A DNA stretch of 64,000 nt from Chelatococcus sp. HY11 (GCF_018398335.1 NZ_JAHBRX010000001.1:682001-746000); one strand, 5' to 3'. Numbered from the stretch's first letter, positions 39,104 through 48,579 are shown. Made by a program: numbers and translations. Notes: generated by a model not told the origin, from the letters alone.

Positions 39104-40093
39104 CTATTTCTTGTCGCCGCCGGGCAGCGTCCATTGGCAGATGCCGCGCCCCGGGCGCCTGGGGATCAGGTCTACGTGCAGGTGATCCTCGTGATAGCCA
39201 TCCGATCCCGGACCGAGAACCGTGCCGAAACGGTTGCAGGCGCTGGCTTTCAGCAGCTGCCGGGCGTTGACTGTCAGGCCGTCGCCGCGGATCGTCAGGC
39301 TCCGCTTGTTCGCGAGCGTCATGGGCCCGAGATCGAAGGCGAGGCCGTTTCCGTGAGCGGAGGGCTTGGCGCCCGCCTGCCGGTTGCGCGGTCGGCAATT
39401 GTAGGAATCCGCAACCGCGATCGCGGTGAGCGGCGAACCGGTCGCATCGGCGATCGGGACGATGTCGTCCCTGACCCAGGCGGCGATGGCAGCGGCGGTG
39501 GCGCAGGCGAGGACAGCAGGCGGACTGAGTGTGACGCGTCGGTTTTCGCCGATCAGGATTGCTTCCAGCTGAACCGGTCGTTCCACGGCGCATGCGCCCG
39601 CCACGGGGACGCGCACCGCCGGTTTGACGATCATCTGGGCGACGCCGTCGCAAGCCTTCGCCAGATCGGTTACCGCAGGCTGTTCCACGGCAGGCGGTAA
39701 TGCTGGTGAGGGCGCGTCAGCACTTGCGGGGGTATCGGTGGGGGCTGGTTGAGCAGGGGGCAGGCCGATTTGCGGGGGGCGTCGCGGTGGCGCCGGGATA
39801 TTGGCCAGCGGGACGGCGGGTGAAGCGCCGCCCCTCGCGGCATTGCCGGGCAAGACCGGACCGGGCGTTTCAGCGGAGGGGGGCACGGAAGATGGAGCGG
39901 TTTCTTGATGAGGGCGCGGAGGGGGCAAGGGAGCGGTCGCGGGAAGGCGCCCCGCGACCTGCCCTGCAATAAGGCTCTGGCCTGCCTTTCGCTTTTCCGG
40001 CTTCGACGCAAGATCAAGCGGTGCCGCGTTCAGACTGGATAGGCCGCAGCCAGCGAGAGCCGCGGTCAGCACCAGATCGCGGAGCTTGATCAT
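39104..40093 (-). CDS. extensin-like C-terminal domain protein (LAS-type peptidase fold)
   Basis: This 329-residue exported protein has an N-terminal signal or anchor (LVLTAALAGCGLSSLNA), a long Pro/Ala-rich linker (about 40-150) and a C-terminal extensin-like domain (about 160-329). That domain keeps LAS metallopeptidase metal motifs: HGNGLAFD (H-x6-D) and HLHVD (HxH). It is plausibly a D,D- or L,D-carboxypeptidase acting on peptidoglycan, but many members are uncharacterised. The segment AGCG could be a lipobox. It is 17 bases downstream of a small exported protein gene on the same strand. Confidence 0.82.
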   Translation of the reverse strand: MIKLRDLVLTAALAGCGLSSLNAAPLDLASKPEKRKAGQSLIAGQVAGRLPATAPLPPPRPHQETAPSSVPPSAETPGPVLPGNAARGGASPAVPLANIPAPPRRPPQIGLPPAQPAPTDTPASADAPSPALPPAVEQPAVTDLAKACDGVAQMIVKPAVRVPVAGACAVERPVQLEAILIGENRRVTLSPPAVLACATAAAIAAWVRDDIVPIADATGSPLTAIAVADSYNCRPRNRQAGAKPSAHGNGLAFDLGPMTLANKRSLTIRGDGLTVNARQLLKASACNRFGTVLGPGSDGYHEDHLHVDLIPRRPGRGICQWTLPGGDKK

Positions 40094-40110
40094 TCAACCG
40101 CACGAACCGG

Positions 40111-40476
40111 TCAGCATCCGCGGCAGATACTTTTAATGGCGCGGCGGCTGCTTTCGTTGAGGCGCGCGTCAAGAATAGCCGCGCGGTCCTCGATCACCCG
40201 CCCCTCCGCTATATTCTGGCCGACGATTCCGGAAGGCGGCTGGGAGGAGGATGACGGTTGTCGGTGGACGCCGGCCGGCCGACCGATCTGTTCTCCGGAC
40301 GGTGACGGCGCGGGGACGATCGCTCCAGCGGCCGGCATTCCGGGTGCTGGCGTATTCGGGATTGAGGATGACTGCGCCATCGACGAGAAGGTCTGGGTCA
40401 TCGACGCCACGGCGAGGGCACCCAAGAAGAGGCTCGTGCGTCGCCACCGCGGCGACGAAGTTGGGGTCGTTAACAT
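40111..40476 (-). CDS. small exported hypothetical protein, Pro/Ser-rich
   Basis: I do not recognise this 121-residue protein. It begins with basic residues and a hydrophobic signal segment (TSLFLGALAVASMTQTFSSMAQ), then a Pro/Gly/Ser-rich region and a more helical C-terminus with AILDARLNESSRRAIKSIC and a Cys pair (CRGC). A strong AAAGGAGG ribosome site 6 bases before ATG 40476 supports expression. It probably forms an operon with the extensin-like gene and may work in the periplasm. A link to cell-wall remodelling is inferred only from position. Confidence 0.6.
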   Translation of the reverse strand: MLTTPTSSPRWRRTSLFLGALAVASMTQTFSSMAQSSSIPNTPAPGMPAAGAIVPAPSPSGEQIGRPAGVHRQPSSSSQPPSGIVGQNIAEGRVIEDRAAILDARLNESSRRAIKSICRGC

Positions 40477-40535
40477 CTCAAGCCTCCTTTGGCACTGCAC
40501 CACAATAGAAAGATCATCCTCCCATGCTCAGGTAG

Positions 40536-40688
40536 CTATATGCGTCCCAAGAGAAGGAGAATGAGCAGAACTATAAGAATCAATCCAAGTCCGCCGCTCG
40601 GATAATAGCCCCATCCTGAGCTGTACGGCCATGTAGGTAGTGCACCGACGACAAGTAGAATGAGTATGATGAGGAGTATGGTTGACAT
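40536..40688 (-). CDS. DUF3309 small membrane protein
   Basis: This 50-residue peptide has the DUF3309 pattern: a hydrophobic helix (MSTILLIILILLVVGALP), the conserved WPYSSGWGYYPSGGLG turn and a second hydrophobic helix ending LLLLGRI. It is an inner-membrane two-helix hairpin of unknown function, common in alpha- and beta-proteobacteria and often linked to stress conditions. Starts at 40688 or the adjacent ATG 40691 are possible. It lies 59 bases upstream of the small exported protein gene on the same strand. Confidence 0.85.
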   Translation of the reverse strand: MSTILLIILILLVVGALPTWPYSSGWGYYPSGGLGLILIVLLILLLLGRI

Positions 40689-41290
40689 CATATACTCGCA
40701 ATTGATCGAATTTCTTTGTTTTCGAAGTCCATGTCGCAATTCTCCTCCCCTGCCGAGAAGTCGATCGCTTCATGACATTCCTAGTGCAACGCGCGATCGC
40801 GGCATTTTGTTTCCAAATTGTAACACTTTGCCATTGAAAACTGCTCAGGCTGAAGCTTCGCTCCCTAGGTAGGGACGTGTGGCGTGAGGATCGCGCTGTT
40901 TCCGGGCAGGCCGCAGGCCTGCTTCCTCGATCCAGAACCAATGCCGCTTTCGATGGTGAGCGGGGGGCTGGCTGCGCTTGTTGCGGATAGGGCATCGGTT
41001 TTGGATGATGGCGCCTCGTTCAGCCGAGGTCGCAACATGACGGCGCAGGAGAAGTGTCCAAGCGGTGCATCGCCCGCGATGCGCGCTGGCGATAGCCGAA
41101 TGACTCAATCAGTGCCGACCCTCGCAAGGAGCCTTAGCGCGCCGGACTGGTCTCAATCGGCCATGCTCGGAAGAGGGGACGTGATGGCCCAGGTCGCCGC
41201 TCGATTGCGATCGGTCGGCGACGATCCAAGTCTCAGATAAACAAGTGGGGGCCAGCCGGCTTGCGACCGACCGGCCCAGGGAGTGGCGCG
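40689..41290. other. 602-base region between DUF3309 and SIMPL genes
   Basis: There is no supported gene. An open frame at 40884-41240 (plus strand, 118 codons, GTG start) lacks family resemblance and a convincing ribosome site, and an antisense frame covers part of it. The 40689-40850 part is lower in GC and may hold the DUF3309 promoter. Confidence 0.5.
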
Positions 41291-42019
41291 TTACTGCGAA
41301 ATCTCGTAAGTGACACGGATACGCACGTTGAAGTCCCGCTCGCCGGCCTCGATCGGCACGGCCGATGATTTGGCAAAATCAGCGCGGGCAGCCATCATCA
41401 TCGGGCGCGGCCCTTCCATTGACGGCTCGGCGATGGCGATGACGCGGCCGAGCTTCACGCCGGCCGCGTCGGCATAGAGTTCGGCGCGACGGCGCGCATC
41501 CTTGACCGCCGCGGTGCCAGCCTTGTCGAGAAGTGCTGATGGCTCCGCCACGTCAAAGCTGATGCCATTGATCTGGTTGGCGCCGGCAGTGATCGCCGTG
41601 TCGAGAATGGCACCCAGTTTGCTGAGGTCCCGGATCCGGACGGTGACGCCGTTGCGGACCTCGTAGCCATCGATGCGCGGCGCCTCGTCCTGCTGCTTGG
41701 ATTGCACGTAGCGGGGCTGCACAGAGAAGCCGGAGGTCGAGAGATCGCGGGCCTCGATGCCCGCCGCCTTGAAGCGCTCGATGACCGCCGTCATGGCCTT
41801 GCTGTTGGCTTCGGTCGCTTCGCGCGCGGACTTCGCGGTCGTCACGACATTGGTCGATAGCGTGGCGATGTCCGGGGCGGCGGAAACGCTGCCTTCACCG
41901 GTAATGGTGATCTGGCCGGGGCGTGCGCGCCCGGCACCCGCTCCATTGTCCTGTGCATTCGCGGCGCCGGCGGCGCCGATAAGGGCAAGGGCAAAGACAA
42001 GAGGAGCAGAGATTTTCAT
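41291..42019 (-). CDS. periplasmic SIMPL domain protein (DUF541)
   Basis: This 242-residue protein has a Sec signal peptide (MKISAPLVFALALIGAAGAANA) and a SIMPL/DUF541 domain with the family opening ITITGEGSVSAAPDIATLSTNV, the middle VQPRYVQ and GYEVRNGVTVRIRDLSKLGAILD, and the segment DARRRAELYADAAGVKLGRVIAIAE. Relatives include periplasmic stress-linked YggE and the outer-membrane BP26 antigen of Brucella; their biochemical role is unsettled. AGGAC 6 bases upstream sets the ATG at 42019. No partner gene is adjacent. Confidence 0.88.
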   Translation of the reverse strand: MKISAPLVFALALIGAAGAANAQDNGAGAGRARPGQITITGEGSVSAAPDIATLSTNVVTTAKSAREATEANSKAMTAVIERFKAAGIEARDLSTSGFSVQPRYVQSKQQDEAPRIDGYEVRNGVTVRIRDLSKLGAILDTAITAGANQINGISFDVAEPSALLDKAGTAAVKDARRRAELYADAAGVKLGRVIAIAEPSMEGPRPMMMAARADFAKSSAVPIEAGERDFNVRIRVTYEISQ

Positions 42020-42658
42020 GGGACCGTCCTGACAAAAGAGATAGGCAGCGAGAGCTTGACGCAAGAAATACGACAAGCGTGAGGCGACCATACCCGCCGC
42101 GAGCAGCCAAAGCGATCTGCAATGGACGCACCGAAGCATGCGCGCACCGTCGCCCGAGCATGATCTTGGCCTTGTATTACGGTTCGGGACAGCGGCTATC
42201 ATGCCGGCGCACTAGATTTCCAGTGTTGCTGCTCCGCGATCGAGCGGGTAACCTTCAGCCAAGGCGCGAAGGAGCGTAGGCTTGAGCAATGTCCGACCCA
42301 AGTGAAGCACACGTCTCCGCGGCCCCATCAAGTCAGTCACGCCGCGCCGATCCCTCCGCTCAGGGGAGGGGGCGGCGCAGGCGCCCGCGGCTCAGCGCTT
42401 CCGTCAGATCGGGACGTGCTGGACGTGAACCGCCGCATATCCGAGTTCAGCTCGCGGACCCTCCAGGTTGAAAAGCTGCGCGCGGTTGCTCCCACGCAAT
42501 AGCAGTCGGCTGAACGGGGACATGCCGGAACGTTCACCTTCCGGCGCATTTATAACTGCCGCCCAGCCTGTCCAAAGGACAGGCGCGACATCAGTCGGAC
42601 CAGTCTGCTCGCGACAGGCCGATTGGCCCCGCGCTGAAGCGGGCCTTTGCGTGATGGC
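42020..42658. other. 639-base region with two hairpins, no gene recognised
   Basis: A short frame at 42302-42502 has no recognisable product. Two hairpins stand out: GCCTGTCC-AAA-GGACAGGC at 42566-42584 with an 8-base perfect stem, and a GGCCC...GGGCC stem at 42625-42645 followed by TTT. A small RNA is possible but I cannot support one. Confidence 0.45.
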
Positions 42659-42931
42659 TCAATGGGCGCTGGCGCTTAAGGCCGGCGACATGCTCTCGAC
42701 ATCGTCGGCCAATGTCCAGATCACGCTGTCGGCATAGCGACGCCCCTCGAGCGCGGCCCTGCCGGGGAGTTGTCCGCTTTTCTCATAGGCCTGTCGGCGC
42801 ATCTCGGCGAGAAAAACGACAGCGAGGTCAGTCCGCCCTTCCTCTACGGCTCTGCCGCAGAGCATCCACATGGCGCCACGTGCAATGACCTCAAGCACGG
42901 CCAGCCGGCCGGCAATCTCATCATCGGACAA
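42659..42931 (-). CDS. hypothetical protein, 90 residues, TTG start
   Basis: I do not recognise this helical protein. It reads SDDEIAGRLAVLEVIARGAMW at its start and has AVVFLAEMRRQAYEKSG and an acidic C-terminal SVIWTLADDVESMS. No signal peptide is seen. The frame can start at TTG 42943, but GGAG at 6 bases upstream of a second TTG at 42931 favours the shorter form. It is isolated between two gene-poor stretches upstream of glpK and could be a small regulatory or structural protein. Confidence 0.5.
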   Translation of the reverse strand: MSDDEIAGRLAVLEVIARGAMWMLCGRAVEEGRTDLAVVFLAEMRRQAYEKSGQLPGRAALEGRRYADSVIWTLADDVESMSPALSASAH

Positions 42932-43366
42932 TGAACTCTCCAATAAAAATTCAGCAGCAATATCTTACGATAACAGATTAGATGCCTGCGGGCGATATGA
43001 TTGAAGAGAAATAATTCAGATAGTCTTCGATGTGATGTGCATTGCGGGGATGCAATCGAGCGAGGATATGACCATCTGCATTATAAAATTCATGTAAATT
43101 GTTGATTCTAATCCCTAATTTACGTCAAAGAAATCACTCTCCCGTGGTGGTGGGACTGTCCGGGCCGGGTGTCGCGCCTCACGATGATCAGTTGTTCTAA
43201 GTGAAAGCGTTCCAAATATCAGCGCTCATTATCATTCGTAACCATCGCGCCGATGCGACCGCCATGCGCCATGCAGTCGGGCGGGGGTTTACATCGGGGT
43301 GCGGATTGGCAAGCTGACGATCCTTCGATCCGGGCTCGCCGGGCGGCCAACGACAGGGGAGACGGG
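42932..43366. other. AT-rich region upstream of glpK (435 bases)
   Basis: The part from 42944 to about 43130 is much lower in GC than its surroundings. It contains an inverted repeat (GTAAATT at 43094-43100 and AATTTAC at 43117-43123, spaced by 16) that could be an operator. No gene is seen. Confidence 0.5.
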
Positions 43367-44872
43367 ATGGGGCGCTATGTGGGGGCAATCGATCAGGGAA
43401 CGACGAGTTCCCGCTTCATCCTGTTCGACCGGCAGGGGGACATCGTCGCGCAGGCCCAGAAGGAGCACGCGCAGATCTATCCCCGGCCGGGTTGGGTTGA
43501 GCATGACCCCGCGGAGATCTGGCGCAATACGCAGGCTGTTATAAGCGAGGCGCTGGCTTCGGCGCACATAAGGCCGACGGATATCACGAGCGTCGGCGTC
43601 GCCAATCAGCGTGAGACCACGGTGGTGTGGGATCGCAAAACCGGCACTCCGCTCCACAATGCGCTCGTCTGGCAGGATACGCGCGTCGACGCGATGGCGA
43701 ATGCATTGGCGAGCGACGCGGGCGCCGGCGGTCGCGATAGGCTGCGGGCCAAGACTGGGCTTCCACTCGCGTCCTACTTCTCGGGATTGAAGCTGCGCTG
43801 GCTTCTCGATCATGTCTCCGGCCTCCGGGCGAAGTCGGAGGCAGGCGAGGCGTTGTTCGGCACGATCGACAGCTGGATTGTCTGGAACCTCACCGGCGGC
43901 CCCGATGGCGGATGCCATGTCACCGATGTGACCAATGCCAGCCGTACCCAGCTGCTCGATATCAACCGGCTGGCATGGGACGAGGAAATCCTTGATCTGT
44001 TCGCCATTCCCGCCGCCATGCTGCCCCGTCTCGCATCGTCCAGCGAGGTCTATGGGGAGGCGCGGGGCAGTCTTGCCGGGGTGCCGGTCGCCGGCATTCT
44101 CGGCGACCAGCAGGCGGCGCTCGTCGGCCAGACCTGCTTCTCGCCGGGCGAGGCCAAGAATACTTATGGCACGGGCTCCTTCACGCTGATCAACACCGGT
44201 GAGAGGCCCTTTCAGTCGACCTGCGGGCTGATCACGACAATCGCCTATCAGTTCGGTCAGGCCAAGGCGGCCTATGCGCTGGAGGGCTCCATCGCCGTGA
44301 CGGGAGCCCTGGTGCAGTGGCTGCGGGACAATCTGGGGCTCATTCCGTCGAGCAGCGACATCGAGCGCCTGGCGCGTTCCGTGGACGACAATGGCGATGT
44401 GTATATCGTGCCGGCGTTCTCCGGCCTCTATGCCCCCCATTGGCGTCCCGATGCGCGCGGCGTGATCTGTGGGCTGACGCGTTTCGCCAACAAGGGGCAT
44501 ATCGCCCGCGCCGCGCTCGAGGCCTCGGCCTACCAGACCCATGACGTTCTGAAGGCGATGGCGGAGGATTCCGGCATCGAGATCACCGCGTTGCGCGCTG
44601 ACGGCGGCATGGCGGCCAATGAACTTTTGATGCAGTTTCAGTCCGATGTCCTTGGGGTGCCGGTCGTGCGTCCCAAGGTCGTGGAAACGACGGCGCTTGG
44701 CGCCGCCTATGCGGCGGGACTGGCGACGGGCTACTGGACAAGCCTCGAGGATCTCAGGGGCAACTGGGGCGTGGACCGGCGCTGGGAACCGGCTATGCCG
44801 GCTGAGGCGCGCGCGAAGCTTCTCGCCGCTTGGAACAAGGCCTTGGAGCGGTCTTTGGGGTGGGTGGAGTAG
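43367..44872 (+). CDS. glpK: glycerol kinase
   Basis: GlpK phosphorylates glycerol to sn-glycerol 3-phosphate in the cytosol. The 501-residue FGGY-family kinase has the ATP-binding [18 protein letters not shown] start, the glycerol-site segments [11 protein letters not shown] and [16 protein letters not shown], the [13 protein letters not shown] loop and the FGGY C-terminal motif [19 protein letters not shown]. The ATG at 43367 follows a GGGGAGACGGG purine tract; an in-frame ATG at 43253 is not supported. No glpF, glpD or glpR neighbours are in the window, so it stands alone. Confidence 0.95.
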   Translation: MGRYVGAIDQGTTSSRFILFDRQGDIVAQAQKEHAQIYPRPGWVEHDPAEIWRNTQAVISEALASAHIRPTDITSVGVANQRETTVVWDRKTGTPLHNALVWQDTRVDAMANALASDAGAGGRDRLRAKTGLPLASYFSGLKLRWLLDHVSGLRAKSEAGEALFGTIDSWIVWNLTGGPDGGCHVTDVTNASRTQLLDINRLAWDEEILDLFAIPAAMLPRLASSSEVYGEARGSLAGVPVAGILGDQQAALVGQTCFSPGEAKNTYGTGSFTLINTGERPFQSTCGLITTIAYQFGQAKAAYALEGSIAVTGALVQWLRDNLGLIPSSSDIERLARSVDDNGDVYIVPAFSGLYAPHWRPDARGVICGLTRFANKGHIARAALEASAYQTHDVLKAMAEDSGIEITALRADGGMAANELLMQFQSDVLGVPVVRPKVVETTALGAAYAAGLATGYWTSLEDLRGNWGVDRRWEPAMPAEARAKLLAAWNKALERSLGWVE

Positions 44873-44938
44873 GGGCAAGCTCGGGTTCCGTTGCCCGATC
44901 GGCATTGTGGGCGGCGGCAGGCGCACGGGAACCTCACC

Positions 44939-44984
44939 GTGTCATCCCGGAACGATCGTCAGATCGTGTCCGGGATCCATAACC
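44939..44984 (+). repeat. palindromic extragenic repeat, copy C
   Basis: The element starts GTGTCATCCCGGAACGATCG and ends GTGTCCGGGATCCATAACC. It matches copies A (2803-2850) and B (2901-2946) at both ends. It lies 66 bases after the glpK stop, in the gap before the convergent gene, as is usual for such elements. Confidence 0.75.
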
Positions 44985-45014
44985 GATCAGGTCGAAGCGG
45001 CCCGGAAGGCCCCC

Positions 45015-46307
45015 TCAGGGAATTGGTTCGACAGCGGCGATAAGGCCACCCGTCAGCTTGGCCTTGAAAGGCAGATGGTGCCAATCGTTCTCGGGCGTGT
45101 CGGCCGAGGGAGGCGGGCTGTCGTCGACCAGCGGGATTGAACCGGTCGCAGCCCCGCGCGCCATGACGGCTCCATCGCGCCCGATATCGACCTCCAGCAA
45201 TGGAATTCCACCAGGAGCAAGCGCGCCAAAGGCGCCCAGCTTCAGCGTCGGTCCTTGCGCGTCGCGCGCCGATGCCATGAGCGCGACTTCGCCGACCGTC
45301 AACATATCCACGACTTGCGCAGCATGGGCCCTGCCGAGCGGCAGCTCAACCGGCGCCTTGTGCACAAGCACGCAGGTGAGCTGGTCGTTGTCCAGAAGAC
45401 CCGCCTCGGCGAGCAGATCCTCGATCCAGCCCGGAGCGACCAGGGTTGCTGGCGGGTCGGCGCTCAGGTCACGCACGAGTTCGTCGCCGTCGAACAGGGC
45501 CTGCATGGTGAGCGGGCAGTCGGCGGCGAGCGCCGCGACGAGGCCGCTCGCCAGGCCGCCGAGATCGTCGGGCGGGAGAAGGCTGACGACCCGGCTTTCG
45601 CTGCCGAGCCGGGCGGCGAGCACCAGGGGCAATGTCGCGGCGATCAACGTCGACTCAGGCCTCAGCAGCGGCAGGAAGCTGTCACCATATCGCTCGAAGG
45701 TGATCAGTCCGGGCGAGGGGGGCGGGCCTCCGATGTCGCCGAGCTCCTCGAAATCCCTGAGCACCTGGTCGTTGAGTGCCTGGTCCAGCGAGATGACCCC
45801 GTCCGGTATTTCGTGACCAAACGAGCAGATGAAGCGCAGGCCGACATTGTCGGCGGCAATCGCACAGGCGAGATCGGCGGGACGCACCTCGCCGAGGCGA
45901 TCAAGCGTGATGATGGCTGGGATTTTGGCGGCTTCGACCGCCGTCACCAGGTCTTCGCTGCCCCAGCCCAGCGACAGTAGGCAGGGCGTGTAGCCGGCCC
46001 GTAGCGCGGCGAGGATGGTCACGCAGGCTTCCGCGCCGTTCGGCAGCAGAATACCCAGCGGGCCGCCGCGTTCGAGAGGCAGGTGCTGCAGAAAGGAAGC
46101 GAGGCGCCGCACCTGCGCATAGGCGGCTGTTGTGGTCAGCCCATGGCGGGACCAGGCGGTCACCATGTCCGCAGGCGGCGACGAAAAGGCCATGCGGCTT
46201 GGCTCGCGCGAGGCGGCGCCGGCCAGGAGGCGGCCCAGCCTTAACTGTGGTGTCGGCACGTTAGGCCGGCCCGCATCGAGGGGCGCATGGGGCGCGACCA
46301 ACCTCAA
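45015..46307 (-). CDS. degenerate adenylate-forming (acyl-CoA synthetase-like) protein
   Basis: This 430-residue protein has the N-terminal ANL-superfamily fold (LQHLPLERGGPLGILLPNGAEACVTILAALRAGYTPCLLSLGW; VVSLLPPDDLGGLASGLVAAL) but lacks the ATP-binding A3 motif: the T-S-G-T-T-G position reads GLITFERYGDSF. It also lacks the C-terminal lid with the catalytic lysine. Adenylation is therefore unlikely, so a binding or regulatory role, or decay of an enzyme, is possible. The frame is intact with no stop codons. It follows the YejA-like gene on the same strand by 37 bases. Confidence 0.72.
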   Translation of the reverse strand: MRLVAPHAPLDAGRPNVPTPQLRLGRLLAGAASREPSRMAFSSPPADMVTAWSRHGLTTTAAYAQVRRLASFLQHLPLERGGPLGILLPNGAEACVTILAALRAGYTPCLLSLGWGSEDLVTAVEAAKIPAIITLDRLGEVRPADLACAIAADNVGLRFICSFGHEIPDGVISLDQALNDQVLRDFEELGDIGGPPPSPGLITFERYGDSFLPLLRPESTLIAATLPLVLAARLGSESRVVSLLPPDDLGGLASGLVAALAADCPLTMQALFDGDELVRDLSADPPATLVAPGWIEDLLAEAGLLDNDQLTCVLVHKAPVELPLGRAHAAQVVDMLTVGEVALMASARDAQGPTLKLGAFGALAPGGIPLLEVDIGRDGAVMARGAATGSIPLVDDSPPPSADTPENDWHHLPFKAKLTGGLIAAVEPIP

Positions 46308-46344
46308 CTCCTTGTTGCGATTCGTATGGTGCGAGTTTGCCCTG

Positions 46345-48201
46345 TCAGGGCACCGCGTGCCACCAGCTTTCGATCGCGGCGCCCGTTAGTGGGGTATAAT
46401 TCGGGCGTTTCACGTCGGCGCGGCGCGCGATCCATTGATCCGGCGCATAAAACAGCGGCACCACGTAGTTTCCTGAAAGAAGAACACGGTCGAGCGCACG
46501 CACTGCGGCGACATAGTCCTCCCAGGATTTTGCGGCGAGCATAGCGCGGATCATGGCCTCCGCCGCGGGCTCGCGGACGCCGGCGTAGTTGAGGGACATC
46601 TCGCGATCAGCCGATGCCACGCTCCAGCGATTCATCTGCTCGCTGCCCGGCGAGGCCACGACGTTCCATATGTTGAGGATCATGTCGAAGTCAAAAGACT
46701 TCAGACGCTTCCAGTATTGCGCCTCGTCGACGAGGCGGACGCTGGCGATGACGCCAATCCGCTGCAGCGAGCGCGCATAGTTGAGCGCGAGCCGCTCCTG
46801 GTCGCGAGAGACGACCATGATTTCGAAATTGAGCGCCTCATCGCGCGGCCCATCCGCGATGGGGCGAACCATATGGGAGCCATTGAGCTCATAGCCGGCG
46901 CTGGCCAGGACATCGATGGCGAGCCGGGCGCTCTGGCGATCGCCGCCGGACCCGTCGGATTGGGGTGGCGACCAGCGTCCCTCCATCACATCAGGGCTGA
47001 CCGCACCGGGAAACGGAGCGAGGAGGTCGCGCTCACGCTGGCTGGCCGGCCGGCCGTGAGACGACAATTCGGAGGCCGCGAAATAGCTGTTGCTGCGCTT
47101 GTAGAGGTCGAAGAACAGGTTCTGGTTGATCCATTCGAAGTCCAGCACCTGGGTGAGGGCTTCCCGGACCCGGATATCCGAGAACAGGGGCCGTCGTGTG
47201 TTAAAGACGAAACCGGACATGGGCTTCGGCGTGCCCGTCGGCAGATGCTCGCGGATGACGAGGCCGTTCCGCAGTGCCGGAAAATCATAGCCTGTCGCCC
47301 AGCGGCTCGCGCTTTGTTCCAGCCGCAGATCGTACGCCCCGGCCTTGAAGGCCTCGAATTGCGTGTTCACGTCGCGGAAATAGGTCAGTCGAATTTCATC
47401 GAAATTGTAGAGACCTCGCGTGGTCGGGAGATCCTTGGCCCAGTAGTTCGGATCACGTTGGAAGGTGATGCTGCGGCCCGCGTCGACGTTTGCGACCACG
47501 TAAGGGCCCGAGCCGATCGGCGTCGTGAAGGTCGTCGTCTCGAAGGTATCTGGATTGATGGCGTGTTTGGGAAGCACCGGCATCTGCGCGATGACCAGCG
47601 CCGTTTCGCGGTTCCCGGCGACGAGGTCAAAGCGAATCGTGTGGGGGTCAATGATGCTGACCTTGGAGACGTTGCTGTAGTAGCCACGCTGGTAAAGCTG
47701 GCCCTTTTCCTTCAGGAGCGCCCAGGAGAATTCCACGTCGGCGGCCGTAATGGCCACGCCGTCGGAGAAACGCGCCCGCGGATCGAGGTGGAAGACGATA
47801 AAGCCGCGATCATCCGGCAGTTCTACAGCCCTGGCGATGAGAGCGTAGAGGGAGAAGCTCTCGTCCTCTGACCGCGCCATCAGCCCCTGGAAGACGAGCA
47901 TCGAGGGCGCGCCGATCTGGCGGTTGCCGAGCCAGATGCCCTGTGCGGAGATTCCCTTCGGCACGAACGGGTTGAGGTTGTCGAAGGTGCCGATGATGCT
48001 CAGGCGCAGAGTGCCGCCCTTGGGCGCATCGGGATTGGCATAGGGAAACGCCTGAAAGTCAGCAGGAAGCGCGGGTTCGCCATAGGCCGAAATCGCCGTG
48101 CGCGATTCGCCTGCCACGGCGATGTCCGAACCGAGCGCCGCGACCAGCAGCGTCACGATCATCAGGATTCGCTCAAGGCAGCGGTATGGCATGCGACTCA
48201 T
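46345..48201 (-). CDS. ABC transporter substrate-binding protein, family 5 (YejA-like)
   Basis: This 618-residue periplasmic binding protein has an N-terminal signal peptide (about 1-30) and the SBP_bac_5 core: AYGEPALPADFQAFPYANPDAPKGGTLRL, FSDGVAITAADVEFSW, GSGPYVV near residue 235 and the C-terminal NYTPLTGAAIESWW. It resembles the YejA microcin/oligopeptide binding subgroup. No permease or ATPase is adjacent, so it must use a transporter encoded elsewhere. It may be co-transcribed with the pseudo-adenylating protein downstream. The peptide ligand is not known. Confidence 0.88.
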   Translation of the reverse strand: MSRMPYRCLERILMIVTLLVAALGSDIAVAGESRTAISAYGEPALPADFQAFPYANPDAPKGGTLRLSIIGTFDNLNPFVPKGISAQGIWLGNRQIGAPSMLVFQGLMARSEDESFSLYALIARAVELPDDRGFIVFHLDPRARFSDGVAITAADVEFSWALLKEKGQLYQRGYYSNVSKVSIIDPHTIRFDLVAGNRETALVIAQMPVLPKHAINPDTFETTTFTTPIGSGPYVVANVDAGRSITFQRDPNYWAKDLPTTRGLYNFDEIRLTYFRDVNTQFEAFKAGAYDLRLEQSASRWATGYDFPALRNGLVIREHLPTGTPKPMSGFVFNTRRPLFSDIRVREALTQVLDFEWINQNLFFDLYKRSNSYFAASELSSHGRPASQRERDLLAPFPGAVSPDVMEGRWSPPQSDGSGGDRQSARLAIDVLASAGYELNGSHMVRPIADGPRDEALNFEIMVVSRDQERLALNYARSLQRIGVIASVRLVDEAQYWKRLKSFDFDMILNIWNVVASPGSEQMNRWSVASADREMSLNYAGVREPAAEAMIRAMLAAKSWEDYVAAVRALDRVLLSGNYVVPLFYAPDQWIARRADVKRPNYTPLTGAAIESWWHAVP

Positions 48202-48579
48202 TTTTTACTGGCTGCTCACGGGCTCGCGTGTTCCGATTCGACCGCATATTAGTGTATGTGGATTCGCCGGATATACCCGCCTCCGATCACAATAGCAGAT
48301 GTTATCCGCGGGAGCGCGGCAACCCGCGAACGGCTTGTTGGGGAATAGCGCCCTGCTTGGCGCGGAGATGCGCATTTTCACCGTAGAGCAGGGGCATCAC
48401 GCTCTGGAAACATCATTGCGAACTCGCTAAAGAGACAGCAGTAAGGTCATTCAATAGCCGCATTCGACGCAGATGCAGCAGGCTGCTTCATCGGTCCGGA
48501 TCGGAACCGGATCGATGGGCAATGAGCCGGAGCCGCTCTATGCGTATCGAGCTTGGTCAACGCTAAAGAGGATTATTTG
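48202..48579. other. divergent intergenic region, YejA-like / IalB-type genes (378 bases)
   Basis: Short frames here lack family features. I see no clear terminator, riboswitch or operator; promoters for both divergent genes are expected but not resolved. Confidence 0.45.

Noticed and set aside
40884-41240. 118-codon plus-strand frame in a gene-poor stretch
   Set aside because: It starts with GTG without a clear ribosome site, has an atypical composition and no family, and an antisense frame covers part of it. Kept only as a note.
43289-44926. 545-codon minus-strand open frame over glpK
   Set aside because: It is the antisense of an unmistakable glycerol kinase and has no recognisable domains.
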